Below, piece after piece: positions 8,774-17,245 of a stretch of DNA of 64,000 bases; the first letter of the stretch is position 1, and each line of letters begins with the position of its first letter. The notes below the pieces were generated by a model, which ran no database searches, was not told the origin of the DNA, and saw only the letters and a list, made by a program, of their open reading frames with translations. The stretch is taken from NCBI GenBank assembly GCA_030625775.1, contig DAOUQC010000001.1, forward strand, positions 1-64,000, written 5' to 3'. This DNA comes from Verrucomicrobiota bacterium. Lineage in GTDB: Bacteria; Verrucomicrobiota; Verrucomicrobiia; Verrucomicrobiales; DEV007. The position numbers were made by a program, and so were the translations under genes.

Positions 8774-8944
8774 CTATTTTGTTGTTGAGACAATTCTAAC
8801 GGCGGTCGTCACACTGCTGTAGTGTCCCATAGCCAATTTTCCTGCAAGCCATTCAGGGCTCACGTTGTATTTTTTCGCATCAGCCAGCCCAGATTTTTTT
8901 TCTATCTGCGATAAAGCGGATGGCTGTTCCAGGGATATTTCCAC
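8774..8944 (-). pseudogene. Antisense fragment resembling a C-terminus of a REP-associated (Y1-type) transposase
   Basis: The 382 bp gap between khpA and the next gene holds a minus-strand open frame of 56 codons from a GTG at 8944 to a TAG at 8774. Its translation includes 'LADAKKYNVSPEWLAGKLAM' followed directly by 'GHYSSVTTAVR'. The 'W-L-A-x-x-L-x-M-G-x-x-S-x-V' pattern resembles the C-terminal helix-turn-helix-like tail seen in some Y1 (IS200-like) REP-associated transposases. The catalytic HUH and tyrosine region is not present, so it would be a relic. Assignment rests on pattern memory only. The rest of the gap (8694-9075) is AT-rich and shows only a small ACACT/AGTGT inverted repeat at 8811-8825. 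Confidence 0.4.
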
Positions 8945-9075
8945 AAAAAAGGTGTTTTTTTTATAGCTTGTAACAAACAGACTTCCTAGGGTTATATATT
9001 GATGACGGAGAGCCTGTTCTGATGTTTTGGAGCGTTTTCCTGCCTGTTTTATTAATCTTCAAAACCTGTCTGCAT

Positions 9076-11139
9076 ATGAATTCTCGGTATTTCGGTAAAA
9101 TTGCCCGCTCTGGGCTGATGGTGGTTCTTTTAACGTGCGTGTTGTCTTCGCTTCAAGCCCGTGTTTGGACGAGTAAGGATGGGAAAAAACTGGATGCGGC
9201 TTTTGTTACTTTGGATGGTGATAAAGTGGAGTTGAGGTTGAATAACGGCAAAACGGTCAAAGTGCCTTTGGATCGTTTGGTCAAAGCGGATGCCGAGGCA
9301 GCAAGAAGATTTAACGGAGTGGGTGACAATTCGGCGACTAAAGCTTCGGCTCGCCAGATCGACGGGTTACTGGCCAAAAATTTAAAAAAGGCTGGTATCA
9401 AAGGATTTAACGAGGCCTTGCCGGATGATTTGTTTGTGCGCCGGGTTTATCTGGATATCATCGGGCGGATTCCGACCCGTGAGGAGTTCATGAAATTTGC
9501 GGAGAATTCCCGCCCCGACAAACGCGAAGGTTTGATTGATGAGTTGCTGACCCATCCGGGATACAGCTCGCATATGTTTAACTATTTTGCCGACATGTTT
9601 CGTCTGCGTGGCAAAATAGGTGAAGGTGGGGGCAAGCGGGCGGAGCCTTACATCAACTGGTGGCAGGATCAGTTGGAGAACAATACGCCTTATAACGAGA
9701 TCGTGAACAACATGATCACGGCCACAGGAAACCTCGGTCACAACCCTGCCTCGGGATTTCTTTTGAGGGATGCGGGCATGGAGTTTGATGCATTTGCCAA
9801 TTTTAGCCAAGTGTTTCTGGGGATTGATATCTCATGCGCCCAGTGTCATGACCATCCTTTCGCGGACTGGACCCAGATGGACTTTTATCGCATGGCGGCA
9901 TTTTTTGGTAATACCCAACGAATTGCCGGGCGCGGGATGATGGGGGGAATGATGGCAAAAAATGGAGGAAACAGAACCAAGGAGTTGGTGGCCTTTGCCA
10001 AAAAGAATGGGGTGCCAACGGATAATCCTCAAAGGGCTTACAATTTCTATCGCTACCTGGATTTTCTGGGCTGGGATGTCGAGGACCGGGAAAATCTGGA
10101 AACCCAGTTGCCCCATGATTTCCGTGGCAGCGGGGGAAAGCCAGGTGCTGTGGTGAAACCGCGAACCCTGTTGGGAGGTGCTGCGAAAAAAGGTGGCAAA
10201 ACCAGACGTGAAGCTTTGGCTGACTGGATGACCTCGCCCGACAATCCTCGTTTTGCGATGGTGATCGCCAATCGCATGTGGGATCGCGCTTTTGGCAAAC
10301 CTTTGATTGGGCCGGTAACTGATTTTGAAAAAGATTCCGTTTGTGGACAGCCCCAGGTATTGGCCTTCGTTACCAGTGAGATGAAACGGGTGAATTACGA
10401 TTTGCGCGAATTTATGCGTATTCTTTACAATACGCGTGCATACCAGGGACTGGCATCTGCAGAAGAGCCTGCTTCGACCAAGGCTTATTTGTTTGCCGGC
10501 CCGGTTTTACGTCGAATGAAACCTGAGCAGGCTTGGGATTCCCTGATGCTACTCGCATCCGGTCCGAAAATTGACGAAGTGAAGGGCCGCGACGGGTCAT
10601 TTCTTATGTCGGTATTGAATGTCGATTTCGAGAATGAAAGCATTGAGGATATTTTTGCGAAATACCAAGCTTGGGATACAAACTTCAGACGTTTGGGAGA
10701 CGTAGTGGTTTCGGAGCCAGGAGAGTTGCAGGGCTCGACTCCATCGGTTCCAAAAATGGGGCGCATCGAAATGATCCGGGCATCAGAAATGGCTCAACCG
10801 GCACCGGCCGCATCCTTGCTGGATACCTTTGGCCAATCGGATCGTCTGGTGACTGATGAACATTCGGTGGATGGTTCAGTGCCACAGGTGCTGGCCTTGA
10901 TGAATGGTGGGGTGACCGAGCGTTTGACAGGGGGCTCATCAAAAGTGGTGCAGGATCTGGAAGTGCTGGATGCACCGGACGACAAGGTGCGTGGTATTTT
11001 CTTCACCATGCTTTCGCGTTATCCAAGTGCTGACGAGATGAAACTTGGAATGAAAATGATGGAGGATTTTGGCGATGATGGCGTCAGCGATCTTGCCTGG
11101 GCACTTATGAATAGTCCGGAGTTTCTCTTTGTGCAGTAA
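9076..11139 (+). CDS. Secreted DUF1549/DUF1553 protein with N-terminal SHD1-like domain
   Basis: Exported protein of about 687 residues from a family almost confined to Planctomycetota and Verrucomicrobiota; its biochemical role is unknown. A signal peptide ends near 'SSLQA'. Residues about 28-80 resemble an SLA1-homology (SHD1) module ('WTSKDGKKLDAAFVTLDGD', then 'VPLDRLVKAD'). DUF1549 follows, with 'FVRRVYLDIIGRIPTREEF' and the haem-type motif 'CAQCHDHPF'. DUF1553 has 'ADWMTSPDNPRFA' and ends at 'NSPEFLFVQ'. The frame is open upstream to 9022; the ATG at 9076 gives a cleaner signal peptide. It forms a pair with the DUF1501 gene 40 bp downstream. Confidence 0.9.
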   Translation: MNSRYFGKIARSGLMVVLLTCVLSSLQARVWTSKDGKKLDAAFVTLDGDKVELRLNNGKTVKVPLDRLVKADAEAARRFNGVGDNSATKASARQIDGLLAKNLKKAGIKGFNEALPDDLFVRRVYLDIIGRIPTREEFMKFAENSRPDKREGLIDELLTHPGYSSHMFNYFADMFRLRGKIGEGGGKRAEPYINWWQDQLENNTPYNEIVNNMITATGNLGHNPASGFLLRDAGMEFDAFANFSQVFLGIDISCAQCHDHPFADWTQMDFYRMAAFFGNTQRIAGRGMMGGMMAKNGGNRTKELVAFAKKNGVPTDNPQRAYNFYRYLDFLGWDVEDRENLETQLPHDFRGSGGKPGAVVKPRTLLGGAAKKGGKTRREALADWMTSPDNPRFAMVIANRMWDRAFGKPLIGPVTDFEKDSVCGQPQVLAFVTSEMKRVNYDLREFMRILYNTRAYQGLASAEEPASTKAYLFAGPVLRRMKPEQAWDSLMLLASGPKIDEVKGRDGSFLMSVLNVDFENESIEDIFAKYQAWDTNFRRLGDVVVSEPGELQGSTPSVPKMGRIEMIRASEMAQPAPAASLLDTFGQSDRLVTDEHSVDGSVPQVLALMNGGVTERLTGGSSKVVQDLEVLDAPDDKVRGIFFTMLSRYPSADEMKLGMKMMEDFGDDGVSDLAWALMNSPEFLFVQ

Positions 11140-11179
11140 GAGACAAGGGGTTTTTAACACAATTAATTTATATATAATC

Positions 11180-12454
11180 ATGAATGATATCTTTAACTTA
11201 GCAGGTAAGAATCAATTAGGACGCCGCACTTTCATCGAAAGAGCCGCCCAACTCAGTCTGGGGGTCGGTGTGTCCGGCATGTTGCCGACGGTGGTCAATG
11301 CCAAGGCGGAAAAAGCAGGAACAGGTAAAGCGAAGAGTTTGATTTACATCTACTTGTCCGGGGGGATGACTCATCTTGATACCTTTGATCCAAAGGATAA
11401 CAGCACGGTGATGGGGCCGAGTGAGGCGATCTCGACCAATGTCGATGGCATGCGCCTGGGAAACCATTTCACCGGTTTGGCAAAACACGCAGACAAGCTG
11501 GCGGTCATCAATAGCATGACCTCAACCAACGGGGCGCATGAAGTGGCCCAGTACATGAACCGTACCGGTTATTCCAAGCGGGCAACGATCGTTCACCCTA
11601 CCTTAGGGCCCTTTGCCGAGGAGTTGCTGGGAAAACGGGGTAAAATCCTGCCAGACAGTGTGGTGGTAGGTCAGAGCACTTCCAATGCGGGTTACCTCGA
11701 CCCGTCCAGAAGCCCGTTGCCGATTGCAGATCCAACTGGAGGAGTGCCAAATTCCATTATTCAAACAGATGAAGACCGGTTTGAGCGTCGAATGGAGATG
11801 GCACAAGGCCTGGGTAAAAAATTCATCGATAAATACAAATACGCCAGTGCCCAGTCCTATGTCGAATATTACAAACAGGCCAACAAATTGTTAAAAAGTG
11901 ATGAGTTGGATGCCTTTGATATTTCCCAGGAAGCGAATGCTGAAAAGTATGGCTCAGGCCGTTTGGGGCAGGGTTGTTTGTTGGCCAAGCGATTGGTCGA
12001 AAATGGAGTTCGGGTGGTAGAAGTTGTGGCAGGCGGTTGGGATATGCACATTGGTATTGAAAATGCCATGCAGAGCAGGATGCCTGAATTAGACAAAGCT
12101 TTGACGGCCTTGATTGAGGAGCTGGATGCCAAAGGGCTGTTGGAAAGCACCTTGATTGCAGTGAACACCGATTTCGGCAGGACGCCGACGATTAACATGA
12201 ATACGGGAAGGGACCACTACCCCGTTGCTTATTCCACCCTGTTGGCAGGTGGGGGAACCGTAGGTGGTCAGACTTATGGATCCACAGACAAGATGGGCAA
12301 AAAAGTTAAGAGTAACCCGGTAGAGCCTGCGGATTTCATTGCTACGATTGGATATGCGATGGGAATTGATTTGGATGAAATCATCTATTCGCCGACTCGC
12401 CGTCCATTTACCTTTGCCAACAAAGGAAAACCGGTGATGAAATTGGTGGGTTAA
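11180..12454 (+). CDS. DUF1501 protein, Tat-exported, partner of DUF1549/DUF1553
   Basis: A 424-residue DUF1501 protein, a member of the alkaline-phosphatase/sulfatase-like fold superfamily of unknown activity. The N-terminus has a twin-arginine type signal, 'GRRTFIERAAQLSLG'. Family blocks are 'IYIYLSGGMTHLDTFDPK', 'NGVRVVEVVAGGWDMH', 'NTDFGRTPTIN' and 'GRDHYP'. The open frame reaches back to 11129, overlapping the previous gene by 11 bp, but the ATG at 11180 aligns with the Tat signal. The DUF1549/1553-DUF1501 pairing is conserved in PVC bacteria, so the two products probably act together outside the cytoplasm. Confidence 0.9.
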   Translation: MNDIFNLAGKNQLGRRTFIERAAQLSLGVGVSGMLPTVVNAKAEKAGTGKAKSLIYIYLSGGMTHLDTFDPKDNSTVMGPSEAISTNVDGMRLGNHFTGLAKHADKLAVINSMTSTNGAHEVAQYMNRTGYSKRATIVHPTLGPFAEELLGKRGKILPDSVVVGQSTSNAGYLDPSRSPLPIADPTGGVPNSIIQTDEDRFERRMEMAQGLGKKFIDKYKYASAQSYVEYYKQANKLLKSDELDAFDISQEANAEKYGSGRLGQGCLLAKRLVENGVRVVEVVAGGWDMHIGIENAMQSRMPELDKALTALIEELDAKGLLESTLIAVNTDFGRTPTINMNTGRDHYPVAYSTLLAGGGTVGGQTYGSTDKMGKKVKSNPVEPADFIATIGYAMGIDLDEIIYSPTRRPFTFANKGKPVMKLVG

Positions 12455-12484
12455 TCTGGTTTCTTATTTATTAACAAGCTCAAA

Positions 12485-12513
12485 AGCCTCCTGCGGGTGG
12501 TTCTTTTTGTTTT
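12485..12513 (+). terminator. Probable terminator after the first DUF1501 gene
   Basis: AGCCTCC and GGTGGTT-side bases can form an imperfect stem around TGC, followed by a T-rich run. It lies 31 bp past the stop and just before the convergent kinase gene. Confidence 0.4.
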
Positions 12514-12516
12514 CAC

Positions 12517-14685
12517 TCATTCATCCATTTCCAGGATCTGGGTGATTTTTTCACGGTAGTCAGCGAGTCGGGCACGTATGCTTTCGTCTTTTTTCATCGC
12601 AGAAGGAAGGCGTTCCAATGTGCGGATGGCGTCCTGGTAACTGTTGAGCGCCACTGTCCGGGCTTCCGGCAGATCAAGATCTTTGCTGGCAGCAAGGAGG
12701 GTCAGGGATTCAGCCAGTTGGAGTTTGTACTCAGGTTCCATTGGGACTAAGTCTGAGCTGATGTTTTCCCGGATGGGGATTTCTAGTTTGAAAAATGTCA
12801 GTGCAGTTTGTTTGTCATTCAGTCCAAGATAAATTTTCCCTAAAAAGCGGTTGGCGCCTGCTTTTGCCAGTTGGCTGTCCAGCAAATGATCGGGACCCAG
12901 GGCATCAAGTTGATTGGCATAGGTGAACAGAGTACGGATAGTCTCCCGGGCATCGTCGACGTTCTTTTCTTCAAGCTGGAGAGCGGCCAGTGAATTGATG
13001 ATTGTAAGCAAGTTGGTCAGCAGCACGGCCTGGGTAGTTTCCGAGGCTTCCTTGAGAGCGTCGTCATAGAGTTCGATGGCTTGCTGGTATGTTTTGAGTG
13101 CCTCCTTGGGATCCCCCTTGCGTTTTTGTATGTCGGCGATACGAGACAGGCATTTGGTTGCCCGGGGGATGAGCTGGGGATTCTCGGTGGTGCTGTTTTG
13201 CAGATTGCTGCTACGCAGTTCATAGGCCTGCTGACAATGCTCGATGGCTTCGTCGAACTTTTGTTGTTGGTCGAGGACGTTGGCTATTCCCATCAAATCG
13301 TTGGACGTCAGGTCAACAAGGCTGCTGTCATCAGGGTTTTCTTCCAACAGTTTCGAGTGGATCTCGTAAGCGCTCTGGAGATGTTGATAGGCAAAATCCA
13401 GTTCACCTTTGCGCAGGGCAGCTTCACCTTTCATTGCTGCGGTATTTGCCGAAAGGCGCAGCAGGGTCTGCCCGGTGCGCTGATCGGTGGACAGATTTTC
13501 AAGATAAGTTTCGGCGTTATGGCCGATATGTTCGAGCAGTTCCAATTGGCCGGTCCGGGAAAGTTCGGAGTTGAGATTGTTGATAATAAAAAGCACCAGT
13601 TCTTCCGCTTGGTCACGATTTGTGCGGCTTTCTTCGATGGCTTCTTTGGCGCGTTTGGCTTGGACAAAGGCAAAACCAGTCGCCCAGATTGCGGCAAACA
13701 GGAGTACTGCAAAAAGGAAGCTGAGTCGCCGGGCTCGATTGACGATTCTTTGCTGGTCGATGTGTTTGATGAGGTTCCATACCTCACGCATATCAGCAAA
13801 GCGCTTTTTGGGATCAGTGTTGAGGCAGCGTTCGATCAGCTCCCGGCGGTCGGGATGCAGGCGAATCCGCTCGGGCCAGATGATTTCCTCTTCATTTTCG
13901 ATTAAATGGGCAAGTGTCTCTCCATTGATGCCACTGCCATCGGTGATGGTATCATCAAGATCAGATTCGGCTATGGTTGCCTCGAGATCAAAGCTGGAAA
14001 CATCGGGTGCGGAAACCTTTTCCAGACGGGGGAGTTGACCCGTCAGGAGCTTGTAGGCGACAACTCCGAAGCTGTAAACATCCCAACGGAAACCTTTGCC
14101 GTCGGCGGAATCGCGCGGGTCACGCAGCTGTTCCGGACTGGCATAAAGAGGGGTGCCGGCAGGGTCGACATTTTCAACCGCTTCATTCCGGCTTTGTCCG
14201 AAATCGCATAATTTGATTTGAGCGGGATTTTCGTCAGTCAGTAGAATGTTGCTGGGCTTGACGTCGCAATGTATGATCTGGTGGCGGTGTAGATAAGCCA
14301 GGGCGTCAGCGATTTCCCTGATCAGTCGCCATGATTCACGAGGATCGGTATTGCTTTCAATGCCTTCGAGAGTGCGGGTTTTCCAGGATCCATCGGCCTG
14401 GGAGTCTGCATGCAGGCCCATGGCGTAATAGGGCGAGTCTGATAATAGATCAAAATCGTGCAAGGTGACAATTCCATGGTGCTCGGCCACGCTGGAGAGT
14501 TTCTCCAGCTCCCGTGCCATGGTGGAGAGGTCCACTGCGTCAGGGCGGAATATCTTGAGCGCTCGGTCACTGATGCCGCGGTAGGTAGCTCGGTAGACAG
14601 TACCAAAAGCCCCTTCACCCAGGGCAGGCAAGTGGATCTGGTAATCGCTGATGGTAAACTCTTCTTTCACGTAAGCGATGAACAA
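12517..14685 (-). CDS. Transmembrane Ser/Thr protein kinase with TPR-type C-terminal region
   Basis: Hanks-type protein kinase of 722 residues. The kinase domain (about 15-305) has 'GEGAFGTVY' (P-loop), the ATP-binding lysine in 'ALKIF' (about 44), 'HCDVKPSN' with catalytic Asp about 141, 'DFG' about 161-163 and 'SPEQL'. The residue before the catalytic Asp is Cys instead of Arg, so it is a non-RD kinase. One membrane helix spans about 321-341. The remaining part, about 375-715, is helical with repeated TPR-like spacing ('ALRKGELDFAYQHLQSAYEI', 'AIEHCQQAYEL', 'ALKTYQQAIELY'). It starts 27 bp after the cyclase gene stop, so the two are almost surely co-transcribed. Confidence 0.93.
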   Translation of the reverse strand: MFIAYVKEEFTISDYQIHLPALGEGAFGTVYRATYRGISDRALKIFRPDAVDLSTMARELEKLSSVAEHHGIVTLHDFDLLSDSPYYAMGLHADSQADGSWKTRTLEGIESNTDPRESWRLIREIADALAYLHRHQIIHCDVKPSNILLTDENPAQIKLCDFGQSRNEAVENVDPAGTPLYASPEQLRDPRDSADGKGFRWDVYSFGVVAYKLLTGQLPRLEKVSAPDVSSFDLEATIAESDLDDTITDGSGINGETLAHLIENEEEIIWPERIRLHPDRRELIERCLNTDPKKRFADMREVWNLIKHIDQQRIVNRARRLSFLFAVLLFAAIWATGFAFVQAKRAKEAIEESRTNRDQAEELVLFIINNLNSELSRTGQLELLEHIGHNAETYLENLSTDQRTGQTLLRLSANTAAMKGEAALRKGELDFAYQHLQSAYEIHSKLLEENPDDSSLVDLTSNDLMGIANVLDQQQKFDEAIEHCQQAYELRSSNLQNSTTENPQLIPRATKCLSRIADIQKRKGDPKEALKTYQQAIELYDDALKEASETTQAVLLTNLLTIINSLAALQLEEKNVDDARETIRTLFTYANQLDALGPDHLLDSQLAKAGANRFLGKIYLGLNDKQTALTFFKLEIPIRENISSDLVPMEPEYKLQLAESLTLLAASKDLDLPEARTVALNSYQDAIRTLERLPSAMKKDESIRARLADYREKITQILEMDE

Positions 14686-14712
14686 GATGTCCGGGTATTC
14701 AGCGGGAAAGCA

Positions 14713-16611
14713 CTACTTTGCCAGGCTGCTGATGGAGCCATCCCAGTTTTCGTCCAGATCTCTGTTACTGTATTTTTTGGTTTTTGCATGCAGCCAACTG
14801 GCAGGTTGATCGTCACGGGGGAGGTTCTCCAATAGTTGACGGCACTCCTTCCACTTCCTTTCGACAAATAACTGCAGAGCTCGTTCATATATCTCTATAT
14901 GAGTATCGTCCGCACCGCTGCCTCCCAGTTCTTTAGGTAGGACTAATTCGAAAATCGGGTATGATTGTAAAAAACCTGCCGGCTTCATATAACATAATTT
15001 TCGGAAGCGGTGGGAAGTTTCTGGCATTTGCCAGATAGTTTCTCTCGATACCAAAACGGGGATTCCAAATTCTTTGGCAATGCTTTCGAGCCGGGCACCA
15101 AAATTCACCTGTCGTCCAAACACGCTGATGTGCATTTGCTGCGCAGGTCCGGTTTTGCCCACAGCAATACGGCCCGTGCTTACACCGATTCTGACAGGCG
15201 AAATGTACTGTCGTCGTTTTTTATTGTATTCGACCCGGGAAGCAAAGTGTTTGGCAATGGCAAGGGCGGTATCGACAGCTCGGAGGGCGTGTTGCTCACT
15301 GGAACTAAGGTGAGAAGGCCACCCCCAGAGGGCTAGGACACCGTCTCCGGCAAAGTCGGTGATCACTCCGTCGTGATTGAATACATTTTGAATAATTTCC
15401 CCAACTACGTTTTGATTGTCTTCAAGCTGGATAAGGATTTCCTCATCGGTTCTAGCTTTCTCCATGATGCGGGAGGAACCCCGGCGGTCACAGAACAGCA
15501 CCGTGCATTCGGTCATGGCGGGTTCGAGTTGTTCTTCATTGCCATCTTGCAGAAGGCGCCGCAAAGCAGGCGAGAAATAGGAAGACATTTGATCCTGAAC
15601 CCGTTGTTTTTCGCGTGCTGAGAGCAGACTTGCTATGAGAGAGGCGATGAGGCGTAGGAAGGGGATGAATGATTTTGCGGCAGTTGCAGTGGCTTGCCGT
15701 GTCTCGATATAAAGGTAGATCGGACGATTTTGTCGGTCGCGCAACACAGCGGAACCTTCGTCCAGTACGGAGACCGGCAAGATGGCTACCCAATCAACTT
15801 GTGAACCAAGGCTGCGATTGGCAAAAATGGCATCTTCTTCTTTCGAGGTCCAGACATGAATGTCTCCGGGGGAAGGGTCGGCGATGTTCAGTTCGCTGAG
15901 TAGGGTGCTGCTGGGGTGGAAGTTGGCAGGAATGTTAGGGTCAGGGTTGAGTAGCTCATATTTTCCCGGTTCCAGTGCAAGGAAGGCGGCGGTCACTCCT
16001 TTTTGTCCAGGGAGTGCATTTTGAAGGAATGTGGCAGCCCGGGTGAAGAGTTCAGCACTTGAGGTCCATCCGCTGAGTACCTGTTCCGGCAATTCACGTT
16101 GCAGTAGTTTGAGTTGCAAACGCAAGCTGTATTCGTCCAAAGCTTCTACTTCATCGTGGGGGACGCTGTTTGTGGGGGCAGCTTCATGAGAGGGTTTTGT
16201 TGTTGTAGCTTGCTGATCGTATTTTGAGAGGGCTTCGTCGAGATCATCTTCTGATTCCAGCCAGTAAAATGATGAATGGCCGTTTTTTCCGATGCAGAAA
16301 GATTCACCTGTTTTGAGCCGTAGAGGATCTGGTAAGGCTTTGCGCTGGCCAAAAGGGGCATTGGTGTGGAATTCGTTTGGGGGGGGGTGGCCGGGAAGGG
16401 CAGGTAGCCTTTCAACTACCAAGTCATTGCCGTCCAGGGAAGCGGTAAAATGATTGCGGCTGATCAGGCGATCATTCCAGGGGATCCGCAGCAGGACAAC
16501 ATTTTCCGAGAGGACAGGCTGTGGACTGCGACCAATTTTCAGTGGGGTCGCATCCATTGGGATGAGGACTCGTCGACCATGGTCCTCTTGGAATACAGCG
16601 GCCAATATCAT
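14713..16611 (-). CDS. FHA domain - class III nucleotide cyclase protein
   Basis: A 632-residue soluble signalling protein. An N-terminal FHA (phosphothreonine-binding) domain is marked by 'KIGRS' (about 25-29) and 'SRNH' (51-54). A central region (about 180-330) looks GAF-like. A class III cyclase domain follows: 'VLFCDRRGSS' (metal Asp about 375), 'DFAGDGVLALWG' (second metal Asp about 423) and 'FGRQVNFGARLE'. The position that is usually the base-selecting Lys (K-F-x-G-D) is Asp here. The last 70 residues resemble a TPR helix pair. A TTG at 16680 also opens the frame; the ATG at 16611 is more likely. The FHA could read phosphorylation by the adjacent kinase. Confidence 0.9.
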   Translation of the reverse strand: MILAAVFQEDHGRRVLIPMDATPLKIGRSPQPVLSENVVLLRIPWNDRLISRNHFTASLDGNDLVVERLPALPGHPPPNEFHTNAPFGQRKALPDPLRLKTGESFCIGKNGHSSFYWLESEDDLDEALSKYDQQATTTKPSHEAAPTNSVPHDEVEALDEYSLRLQLKLLQRELPEQVLSGWTSSAELFTRAATFLQNALPGQKGVTAAFLALEPGKYELLNPDPNIPANFHPSSTLLSELNIADPSPGDIHVWTSKEEDAIFANRSLGSQVDWVAILPVSVLDEGSAVLRDRQNRPIYLYIETRQATATAAKSFIPFLRLIASLIASLLSAREKQRVQDQMSSYFSPALRRLLQDGNEEQLEPAMTECTVLFCDRRGSSRIMEKARTDEEILIQLEDNQNVVGEIIQNVFNHDGVITDFAGDGVLALWGWPSHLSSSEQHALRAVDTALAIAKHFASRVEYNKKRRQYISPVRIGVSTGRIAVGKTGPAQQMHISVFGRQVNFGARLESIAKEFGIPVLVSRETIWQMPETSHRFRKLCYMKPAGFLQSYPIFELVLPKELGGSGADDTHIEIYERALQLFVERKWKECRQLLENLPRDDQPASWLHAKTKKYSNRDLDENWDGSISSLAK

Positions 16612-16705
16612 GATAGGAAAAAATTGCTCAGACTGGGTATCATTGCTCAAAGCTTGATGCGCGGCAATCGTTTCCTGCAACTATTCAGAAGGAAGAAGAA
16701 TCGAA

Positions 16706-17221
16706 CTATATGGGTTCGGCTTGGTTTGAAAGCGGCCGGCTCGAATCGATGGCATAAAAATGGGCAATTCCTATGGCCAGGGCATCTGCTTCATCAGGCC
16801 CTGGAGTTTCAGTTAGCTTCAATAAGGCCCGGATCATGAAAGCAACCTGCTGTTTGTCTGCGGCACCACGTCCAACGATGGCCTGTTTGACCCGGCGTGG
16901 GGCGTATTCGTATATTTCAAGACCGTGATCGGCAGCAGCTATCATCGAAGCTGCCCTGGCAGCACCGAGGGTGATTGCCGTTTTGTAACTTTGCACATAG
17001 ATGACCGCTTCGATGGCACACTGTTCGGGACTGTGCTCCCGAATCAAATCGGCGATCTGTTCGCGGATGGCAACCAGGCAGCCGGATTGGCGGAGTTTCC
17101 TAGAGTTTTTGACCACTCCGTAGGTGATAGTTTGGTATTCCGGGCTGCGTTTTCCCTCTATGCGTTCGATGATCGCATAACCGGTATTGCGGAGCGCGGG
17201 ATCGATGGAAAGGACGCGCAT
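16706..17221 (-). CDS. ruvC: Holliday junction endonuclease RuvC
   Basis: Resolves four-way recombination junctions by symmetrical cleavage with the RuvAB branch-migration motor. It has 171 residues, the normal length. The RNase H-fold acidic residues are visible: Asp7 in 'SIDPAL', Glu71 in 'CAIEAV', and Asp143/Asp146 in 'GPDEADALAIG'. It starts 24 bp after the DEAD-box helicase gene and ends 94 bp before the cyclase gene on the same strand, suggesting one operon. No ruvA or ruvB is nearby. Confidence 0.95.
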   Translation of the reverse strand: MRVLSIDPALRNTGYAIIERIEGKRSPEYQTITYGVVKNSRKLRQSGCLVAIREQIADLIREHSPEQCAIEAVIYVQSYKTAITLGAARAASMIAAADHGLEIYEYAPRRVKQAIVGRGAADKQQVAFMIRALLKLTETPGPDEADALAIGIAHFYAIDSSRPLSNQAEPI

Positions 17222-17245
17222 AAGGTCAGTCGGAGGAAATCGTGC

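Noticed and set aside
13081-13905. 274-codon plus-strand frame
   Set aside because: It lies fully antisense to the kinase gene, whose domains are clear; composition reflects the complementary strand.
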